Origin: Opisthocomus hoazin
Taxonomy: Eukaryota; Chordata; Aves; Opisthocomiformes; Opisthocomidae
Assembly: GCF_030867145.1 (NCBI RefSeq)
Contig: NC_134414.1
Span: 80,156,504-80,220,503 of the forward strand
Reading direction: 5' to 3'
DNA: 64,000 nucleotides
In this document: positions 60,701 through 64,000 of the stretch, in pieces
How the letters are laid out: every line of letters begins with the position of its first letter
How positions within the stretch are numbered: position 1 is the stretch's first letter
Notes under the pieces: generated by a model
What the model was told of the DNA's origin: nothing
Databases searched by the model: none
Seen by the model: the letters and a program-made list of their open reading frames with translations, nothing else
Position numbers and translations under genes: made by a program

Positions 60701-63316
60701 TGACTACAAGAAGGACATTGAGGTGCTGGAGTGTGTCCAGAGAAGGGCAACGAGGCTGGTGAGGGGTCTGGAGGAAAGGTCTTATGAGGAGCGGCTGAAG
60801 GAACTGAGGCTGTTTAGTCTGGAGAAGAGGAGGTTGAGGGGGGACCTTATTGCTCTCTCCAGCTACCTGAAAGGAGATTGTAGTGAGGCAGGTGTTGGTC
60901 TCTTCTGCCAAGTAACTAGCGATGGATGAGAGGCAGTGGCCTCAAGTTGCACCAGGGAAGGTTTTGACTGGATATTAGGAGAAATTTCTTTACTGAAAGA
61001 GTGGTCAGACATTGGAACAGGCTGCCCAGGGAGGCGGTTGAGTCCCCATCCCTGGCGGTGTTCAAAAAACATGTAGATGTGGCACTTCAGGATATGGTTT
61101 AGCAGGCATGGTGGTGTTGGGTGGATGGTTGGACCTGATGATCTTAGAGGTCTTTTCCAACCTATGATTCTGTGATTCTTCTCTGGAGATATTCAAAACC
61201 CGCCTGGACGTGGTCCTGTGCAACCTGCTCTAGGTGACCCTGCTTTGGCAGGGGGGTTGGACCAGATGATCCACAGAGATCCCTTTCAACACCTACCATT
61301 CTGTGATTCTGTTGTTCTCTCTGGCACTTTTGCCAGTATAGAAAAGTTCATTCCACTATGATGGAGGTGTTAGTGACACCCTCCTTTCCCTGATCATACT
61401 GGTAAAAGTTTTAGTATAAATGCTTATGCTTTTTTTTCCCCCATTTCTTCTTGGTTTGCATGAAGTCTCCTCAATGTCTGCATTTTTAACTTGGGTTACT
61501 CACTTAGCTGGCATAAATTATACCAGTAGAAGCACTTTCTGAAAGTGCAGGTTTTTACTGATGTTGAGTAGTGTGGCGCTGCTCTTAAATCCAAGTGATT
61601 TGGGCTTTCCATTAATCTGCGGGGATGGCCTTTCTGTATTTATCTTGAGCTTAGCACTTTGCATGAGCAGTACAGTCACACTCGCTTTGGATAAAAGAAG
61701 GAAATGGAAATGTCGTATTGTGCTTTATACTTCAGACAGAAGAGGAAGAACAGTTTTTCCACTTTATTTGTGAAGTTGAGTAAATTACCTCTTCTAAATG
61801 CAAGATACTATGCTTTTTTTAAGAAGCTTCAGTTCCAAAATGTACCATAATGTGAATAATTGTTGAGTAGTAATACCTCTACTCTGTTGTTAAGGTTTAA
61901 ATTCAGCCTAGAGCAAGCCCCTTCTCAAGCGTGAGCAAATGCCCATCTCATTATATGTTCAACGCTGTGGAATCTGCATCAGTTGTCCAGAAAGCTGGCA
62001 GAGTACCTGTGAAACTGTCAGAAATAGTCTCTGCATCCACACGAATAGCAGATCTTTCATAATGGAAAACAGTCTGATCTTTTTTCATCTGGTAAAAAGG
62101 TCTGATGTGATTTGGAGTAAATAAGTAGACATTTAGAAAAAATACAGTCCTTGGGATCTTGACAGAATTGGTATTACATTGGCAAATGAGTATAAGGAGA
62201 ATGTGGCAGAACTGGACTGACTTCTTTCTCTGTTGGCAGGCTGCTTAGTCATGAGGGAGATGAAGAAGTTCAGCCCAAAGGAGGAGGGAAGTTTGGGGCG
62301 AGTACTGACCAGTTGAAAAGATTAATACGTTTTTTCCTGGAGAGTGAGGTGAGGAGAATAGTCCCTGTAGTAAGCCTTTTAAATCCAGTGGTGCGTATTA
62401 AATCAACTACTGGCTTCCTTTTGAAAGCTATTTCTGGTGGTGAGCTCTGAGATGTTTGGCGTTTGGGATGTCGTCGCTCTCTAGGATGAGTTTTTAATGA
62501 AGAGATTTCTGTTCTCTTGTATTAAAACTAATTTACAACTGTGCTAATACAGAGGAGAATCAATGCTGAAGTAGCTTTTGAAAATGACCTGGAAGACTAA
62601 TGCCGCTGAGTGAGGGCTTTTTGGTATGCATCCGTGTCTTTCTGCAGGCAGATACAGGTTGCTGTACCATGGCACTATGCTGACTAAGAACTGCGTAGCT
62701 TTGCTGAGAGTTTTGTCAGCTTAAGTGCTGTACTTCACTGTTTGGCTTTTGCAGTGGTGAAGACCTATGTCTGGCCAAAGTGTCTCGGGCACAACAGTTT
62801 TGAGTCTTTCTGCAAATAATTTCCCAGCATTGCTTAAAATATTGCCTCATTTCTAGTACCAAGGTTGGATTTTTAGTTGTTACAATCATCAATATAAAAG
62901 CAATACAGAGGCTAGTTTTAAAGAGATTACTTAAATTACAAAGGAAGGGTATCCGAAAAAGAGAAAAGTTTTTTTCTTGCTTTTGCTGCTCTTTTTTCCC
63001 AATTTCCTGCTTTGTATCGGATTGAAGACATAGTGTTTAAATGTTCATTGGCCTCAAACTAAATATGTTGGGATACTGTGTGTGAATATATATGTGAATG
63101 ACAAAGCTTTGTAATTGGAAAAAGAGAGAGGAACATACGAATCTGTATTTCTTTTAATCACGTATTTGCTTCTGTAAGCTTGTGTTTTTAATCCCTAGCT
63201 ACACAAACATGTTGCATACCTCATAGACAGCTTGTGGGACTGGGCAGGCAACTTCCTGAAGGACTGGGAGTGCATGACCACTCTTCTATTAAAAAATGCT
63301 GAAGAAGGTGGAGAAG
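18753..63316 (+). CDS. STAG/SA-family cohesin subunit, divergent (STAG3 candidate), N-terminal 15 exons
   Basis: STAG/SA proteins are HEAT-repeat subunits of nuclear cohesin that bind the RAD21/REC8 kleisin, DNA and partners such as CTCF. Fifteen coding exons, all phase-consistent, give 529 codons. The start [14 protein letters not shown] resembles the STAG2 start MIAAP. A basic region (44-65) precedes VTLFEVV and [15 protein letters not shown] (from 93). The STAG domain covers about 125-265 and the stromalin conserved domain about 312-398. It is clearly a STAG, but many positions fixed in vertebrate STAG1 and STAG2 differ, so it is a separate paralog. DYPLI and [11 protein letters not shown] recall STAG3, while other stretches are nearer STAG1/2. 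Introns 23429-24065, 24213-25595, 25693-26661, 35641-36713, 36863-38115, 38190-38629 and 62349-63198 hold nothing recognised. The gene continues off the right edge. Confidence 0.93.
20463..20600 (-). mobile_element. CR1 3'-end fragment, antisense
   Basis: Opens with the CR1 tail in reverse (ATAGAATCATAGAATAAATT), then GGGTTGGAAGGGACCTTATA and GGTCATCTAGTTCCAACCCT. Only about 140 bp of the 3' UTR remain. Confidence 0.9.
22585..22888 (+). other. Orphan open frame behind a good splice acceptor in STAG intron 1
   Basis: The frame is open from 22376 to the TAG at 22888. A strong acceptor (a T-rich tract ending CTTACAG) at 22584 falls in the phase that STAG exon 1 would need. After the acceptor it reads [20 protein letters not shown], later [20 protein letters not shown] and [20 protein letters not shown]. 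The composition looks protein-like, but I recognise no family. It could be an alternative short-isoform exon, a relic or chance. Confidence 0.25.
23344..23428 (+). CDS. STAG gene exon 2
   Basis: 85 bp, phase 2 in and phase 0 out, between ACACTTCAG and GTAAGT. It encodes [20 protein letters not shown], then RNGNLKIT, a low-conservation N-terminal tail. It has no in-frame Met, so translation must start upstream. Confidence 0.75.
24066..24212 (+). CDS. STAG gene exon 3 (basic region, LFEVV motif)
   Basis: 147 bp, phase 0 in and out, between CATTTCAG and GTACTT. It begins [20 protein letters not shown], a likely nuclear-localisation or DNA-contact region. It ends [20 protein letters not shown] followed by AMQ, the conserved STAG motif before SVVDDW. 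Confidence 0.92.
25596..25692 (+). CDS. STAG gene exon 4
   Basis: 97 bp, phase 0 in and phase 1 out. It encodes [20 protein letters not shown], then [12 protein letters not shown], among the most conserved segments of the family. Confidence 0.96.
26662..26738 (+). CDS. STAG gene exon 5
   Basis: 77 bp, phase 1 in and phase 0 out, between TTTTCTAG and GTAGGC. It encodes [20 protein letters not shown], then TETFDE. In STAG1 and STAG2 the FDE is followed directly by DSGDYPL, which exon 7 supplies here as DNEDYPL. Confidence 0.95.
28615..30309 (+). mobile_element. CR1 LINE, sense, RT region and 3' UTR, left of an LTR insertion
   Basis: It begins near the linker between the endonuclease and reverse-transcriptase domains ([24 protein letters not shown]) and passes into broken reverse transcriptase with [10 protein letters not shown], where both catalytic Asp remain. 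It then enters the CR1 3' UTR. Many frameshifts and stops make it inactive. It breaks at 30309/30310 at the LTR and resumes at 31101. Confidence 0.88.
30310..30315. repeat. Left target-site duplication of the solo LTR
   Basis: GTCACC, matching GTCACA at 31095-31100 in five of six bases. Both flanks are CR1 sequence. Confidence 0.6.
30316..31094 (-). mobile_element. Solo LTR of an endogenous retrovirus, inserted in a CR1
   Basis: A 779-bp element running TGATACTGGG to GGGTACCA, with TG...CA ends and a 6-bp duplication. Read on the minus strand it has a TATA box (CTATAAAATC, at 30767-30773) and an AATAAA signal (30392-30397) 76 bases from its 3' end, so minus is the better orientation. No gag, pol or env sequence remains, consistent with recombination between two LTRs. 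A 6-bp duplication fits beta-like retroviruses better than ERV-L, but the family is not assigned. Confidence 0.65.
31095..31100. repeat. Right target-site duplication of the solo LTR
   Basis: GTCACA, one mismatch from the left copy. The CR1 3' end follows directly. Confidence 0.6.
31101..31205 (+). mobile_element. CR1 3' end, continuation right of the LTR
   Basis: Reads CTGCTTGTGCAGATGG...GGTTGGATTAGATGATCTC and ends CTTTCTGTGATGCTG, the usual last 100 bases of a CR1. It completes the copy interrupted at 30309. Confidence 0.85.
31535..31965 (+). mobile_element. CR1 3' fragment, sense
   Basis: Last part of the reverse-transcriptase ORF (CTGAGGGAGCTGGGCTTGTT) through the complete 3' UTR (TTCAGTGGTGCCCAGCGACA) to the tail ATTCTGTGATTCTGTGATTC. 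The 3' UTR is well preserved, so it is a relatively young copy. Confidence 0.93.
32211..32340 (+). mobile_element. CR1 3' tail fragment, sense (second subfamily)
   Basis: Begins CACCATCCCTGGAGGTGTTC and carries CATGGTGGTGTTGG and GACTTGATGATCTTAGAGGT before CTATGATTCTAT. The same 3' UTR type occurs at the end of the nested copy near 61178, so this subfamily differs from that at 31535-31965. Confidence 0.9.
32636..32707 (+). CDS. STAG gene exon 6: extra 24-residue in-frame exon (possible cassette)
   Basis: 72 bp, phase 0 on both sides, acceptor GCATTATAG (weak tract) and strong donor ATG/GTAAGG. It encodes [12 protein letters not shown], then [12 protein letters not shown], residues 151-174. 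STAG1, STAG2 and STAG3 have no counterpart: their FDE runs straight on to the acidic DYPL segment. Skipping it restores the canonical length and keeps frame. It may be a real alternative exon or an unused pseudo-exon. Confidence 0.45.
32708..35435 (+). other. STAG intron 6
   Basis: A 2.7-kb intron containing one sense CR1 fragment (33425-33824). Nothing else was recognised. Confidence 0.6.
33425..33824 (+). mobile_element. CR1 3' fragment, sense
   Basis: Runs from a degraded RT C-terminus (GTTGTTCAACCTGGAGAAGG) through the 3' UTR (GTGGAAATGTTCAAGGCCAG) to GGTCCCTTCCAACCCAAACT and the tail ATTCTATGATTCT. Confidence 0.92.
35436..35640 (+). CDS. STAG gene exon 7 (STAG domain core)
   Basis: 205 bp, phase 0 in and phase 1 out, between TTGTGCAG and GTAAAA. 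It encodes [39 protein letters not shown] and [20 protein letters not shown]. The [10 protein letters not shown] block is nearly invariant in metazoan STAG proteins. Confidence 0.96.
36714..36862 (+). CDS. STAG gene exon 8
   Basis: 149 bp, phase 1 in and phase 0 out. It encodes [20 protein letters not shown], then a Lys/Arg-rich helix ending QLERKRKE. The donor is the unusual GTTAGG. A second donor 9 bases on (GTGTCT) would add Val-Arg-Gln in frame. The first is preferred because it preserves the family's spacing to NMMNA. Confidence 0.92.
38116..38189 (+). CDS. STAG gene exon 9
   Basis: 74 bp, phase 0 in and phase 2 out, between GTTTCAG and GTAAGA. It encodes [20 protein letters not shown], then LNRY and a split Arg codon. 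Confidence 0.95.
38630..38753 (+). CDS. STAG gene exon 10 (stromalin domain, CTCF-pocket Trp)
   Basis: 124 bp, phase 2 in and phase 0 out. It encodes [20 protein letters not shown], then [19 protein letters not shown]. The Trp of IGW (residue 353 here) corresponds to Trp334 of human SA2. Confidence 0.96.
38754..43724 (+). other. STAG intron 10
   Basis: A 5-kb intron with no CR1. It contains a tRNA-headed SINE-like relic at about 42111-42200. Open frames at 41167-41361 and 42566-42766 have no recognisable features. Short CA/TA-rich stretches occur near 42040. Confidence 0.6.
42111..42200 (+). repeat. MIR-like tRNA-derived SINE relic
   Basis: An A-box-like GTAGCTCAATG and a B-box-like GCTTGAATGCC lie about 40 bases apart. 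They are followed by TTACTAGCTGCG, close to the MIR core start TTACTAGCTGTG. Short complementary ends GGTGG and CCACC flank the head. It is much degraded. A decayed tRNA pseudogene is the alternative. Confidence 0.3.
43725..43823 (+). CDS. STAG gene exon 11 (CTCF-pocket Phe)
   Basis: 99 bp, phase 0 on both sides. It encodes [20 protein letters not shown], then MDLFTSRFK. The Phe of SRF (residue 390 here) corresponds to Phe371 of human SA2 and keeps the same spacing, 37 residues, from the Trp in exon 10. Confidence 0.96.
43824..45840 (+). other. STAG intron 11
   Basis: A 2-kb intron. It holds the cysteine-rich frame at 44676-44954 and otherwise nothing recognised. Confidence 0.6.
44676..44954 (+). 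pseudogene. Cys-rich frame resembling a piggyBac C-terminal zinc ribbon
   Basis: An open frame with no true ATG (the first codon shown is TTG). It encodes [20 protein letters not shown] and then [17 protein letters not shown], giving CX2C-X13-CX2C-X4-CX2C. This pattern, followed by an aromatic residue, resembles the zinc-binding tail of piggyBac-type transposases and their PGBD descendants. No transposase catalytic core was found upstream in the intron. It would be a relic of the last coding part, or chance. The downstream part is low-complexity Asn/Pro/Thr/Ser. Confidence 0.3.
45841..45920 (+). CDS. STAG gene exon 12
   Basis: 80 bp, phase 0 in and phase 2 out, between CATCCATTAG and GTAAAT. 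It encodes [20 protein letters not shown], then LLMLMS. DRIVSM is the end of the stromalin conserved domain. Confidence 0.95.
49505..49560 (-). repeat. Possible MIR-like SINE relic, reverse orientation
   Basis: Contains TTAGGAAACTGAGGCTTGGA, with AGGAAACTGAGGCT as in the reversed MIR consensus, then weaker agreement. Short and degraded. Confidence 0.25.
51727..52378 (-). mobile_element. CR1 3' fragment, antisense
   Basis: Opens with the reversed tail (CAGAATCACAGAATGACTGA) and GGTTGGAAGGCACCTCTGGA. It then covers the 3' UTR and the end of the RT ORF, and stops abruptly at GACTCGCAGGTC, where the next CR1 tail begins. Confidence 0.92.
52379..55260 (-). mobile_element. CR1 LINE, antisense, nearly full ORF2 (endonuclease and RT), broken
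   Basis: About 2.9 kb. Minus-strand order is as follows. The APE-type endonuclease is first ([13 protein letters not shown] and [17 protein letters not shown], within 55076-54591). A linker follows ([12 protein letters not shown], 54187-53813). The reverse transcriptase comes next ([34 protein letters not shown], 53637-53221), then the RT C-terminus and 3' UTR. The tail lies at 52379 (reversed GAATGGTTTGGGTTGG). Several frame breaks separate the parts. The catalytic motif reads FAND instead of FADD. It is inactive but the most complete CR1 in the window. The left boundary of ORF2 is approximate. Confidence 0.92.
55590..55800 (+). mobile_element. CR1 3' fragment, sense, old
   Basis: Reads ACTGGAACAGGTTGCCAGAG through GTTGGGCTAGATGATCACCA to CTGTTCTGTGATCCTGTG. 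Only the 3' UTR remains, with many substitutions. Confidence 0.85.
57822..57929 (+). CDS. STAG gene exon 13
   Basis: 108 bp, phase 2 in and out, between TTTGCCTAG and GTATCT. It encodes [20 protein letters not shown], then [15 protein letters not shown]. The [10 protein letters not shown] block is a STAG signature. Confidence 0.96.
58988..59959 (+). mobile_element. Outer CR1, sense: RT C-terminal half, left part
   Basis: A 266-codon frame, open from 58969 to 59769, carries [32 protein letters not shown] and the CR1 C-terminal domain ([11 protein letters not shown]). The catalytic FADD reads FADH, so the last Asp is lost. The 3' UTR begins and breaks off at GTGGATTCTCCTTC, where a second CR1 is inserted. 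The 5' end is truncated within the RT. Confidence 0.93.
59960..61178 (+). mobile_element. Inner CR1, sense: RT with FADD, inserted into the outer CR1
   Basis: A 5'-truncated CR1. The frame open to 60929 has RT motif [16 protein letters not shown], motif [21 protein letters not shown] and motif [12 protein letters not shown] with both Asp intact. The first few residues of the open frame (from 59931) are outer-CR1 sequence read in a chance frame. The 3' UTR is of the same subfamily as 32211-32340 and ends CTATGATTCTGTGATTCT. There is no endonuclease domain, so it cannot move by itself. Confidence 0.93.
61179..61315 (+). mobile_element. Outer CR1, right part (3' end)
   Basis: Resumes TCTCTGGAGATATTCAAAAC, exactly where the copy at 31535-31965 continues after CTCCTTC, and ends CCATTCTGTGATTCTGTT. 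This proves the nesting. Confidence 0.92.
62240..62348 (+). CDS. STAG gene exon 14
   Basis: 109 bp, phase 2 in and phase 0 out, between GTTGGCAG and GTGAGG. It encodes [20 protein letters not shown], a variable loop, then [12 protein letters not shown], which is conserved. Confidence 0.94.
63199..63316 (+). CDS. STAG gene exon 15 (last in window)
   Basis: 118 bp, phase 0 in and phase 1 out, between ATCCCTAG and GTGAGT. It encodes [20 protein letters not shown], then [20 protein letters not shown] donor a few bases upstream (GTGGAG) is a weaker alternative. Confidence 0.93.
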
Positions 63317-64000
63317 GTGAGTAAGCAAAGAGCTCAGTTTTGTGTGAATGAATCTCTCAATATTGCTTTTTGCACTTTTCCTTCAGCTAGTTTAGGATCA
63401 TTCTATATTGCAATACCCTTTGATTCCAAATTGTGGTCCACAAGGACCACAAAGCAGGTGCAACTCAATGCACTACCAGTGTGATATTTGTGTCAACATC
63501 TTTGTTTTATTCAGTGTTCTGTATTTATATAATGTTAGTTTAGAAACTTTGCAAGAATACTTACATAATTAAGCCATAATGCTTATGTAGTGTTCACTTT
63601 TTTTATTTTTTTGTCCAAAACTTAAGAATCTAAAATTGTTAATTGGTTGAAATGCAGTATTGTCGAGCTGTTGTTCATGCCTGTAAAGAAAATAAGTAAT
63701 GTGCTGAGTTCATAGATGTCTAATAGTCTAGAGGATTGGTTTTTTGTAGAAGTGTTTTAAAGTCAACTTAATGAATAGTTGTTGTAGTAGAACTGGAGGT
63801 GGTTATATGATTGAAATCAAAGTTTGTAGACCCATTGAGTTAAAGAATTTTGGTACTCAAAGAAACAGGTTTGTCCTAAATGAGACGGTAGTTAGTAGGA
63901 GTGGGCCTCGTTAAAGCTGCGTGTGTTTTTTGGGAACCCAGCTGCCTGAAATAGTTTAGCTGTGAGAGGAGTAATTGCTTATGCATTCAGTAAATGTAGA
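63317..64000 (+). other. Start of STAG intron 15
   Basis: Intronic to the window edge. No exon, repeat or RNA gene was recognised. The rest of the STAG gene (more than half of the usual 1200-1270 residues) must lie to the right. Confidence 0.65.

Larger units (their letters stand above)
57930..62239 (+). other. STAG intron 13
   Basis: A 4.3-kb intron. A TGCC/TGCCTG-rich simple stretch follows the donor (about 57932-57962). The middle (58988-61315) is a CR1 inside another CR1. The flanks hold nothing recognised. Confidence 0.65.

Noticed and set aside
61165-61320. ATTCTGTGATTCT repeats as a CRISPR-like or satellite array
   Set aside because: They are the short 3' tail units of CR1 elements, with two or three copies per element and no spacers.

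Overview
This is a nuclear window from a bird. The repeats are almost all CR1 LINEs, many ending in the bird-type tail of repeated ATTCTATGATTCT units, and the three protein-coding genes have compact vertebrate exon/intron structures. The species cannot be fixed from the sequence; another sauropsid is possible but less likely. No prokaryotic features are present.

Layout. (1) Positions 1-5785, plus strand: the 3' half of PLCXD1, an X-domain phospholipase C-like gene. Three coding exons are visible and the catalytic N-terminal part lies off the left edge. (2) Positions 8131-17957, minus strand: a complete 10-exon GTPBP6, an HflX-type mitochondrial GTPase of 519 residues, tail-to-tail with PLCXD1. 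This pair and orientation match the human PAR1 region. (3) Positions about 17200-18720: a CpG island acting as a two-way promoter. (4) Positions 18753-63316 and beyond, plus strand: the first 15 coding exons (529 codons) of a divergent STAG/SA-family cohesin subunit, head-to-head with GTPBP6 and running off the right edge. I rebuilt every exon from splice sites, phase and family similarity. All junctions keep frame.

The STAG introns, above all between 28.6 and 34 kb and between 51.7 and 61.3 kb, hold many CR1 copies. One carries a 779-bp solo LTR with a 6-bp target duplication. Another carries a second CR1 inside it. The GTPBP6 introns hold no recognisable transposon.

How the genes relate: GTPBP6 acts on the mitochondrial ribosome, the STAG protein is the HEAT-repeat subunit of nuclear cohesin, and PLCXD1 is a cytoplasmic PI-PLC-like protein. 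They share no pathway. The GTPBP6/STAG link is a common promoter island, not a common function.

The points most worth following are the identity of the STAG paralog (too divergent for STAG1 or STAG2, possibly STAG3), an in-frame 72-bp exon adding 24 residues inside its STAG domain, a chain of two tiny upstream ORFs overlapping its start codon, an orphan protein-like ORF in its first intron, and a cysteine-rich piggyBac-like motif in intron 11.
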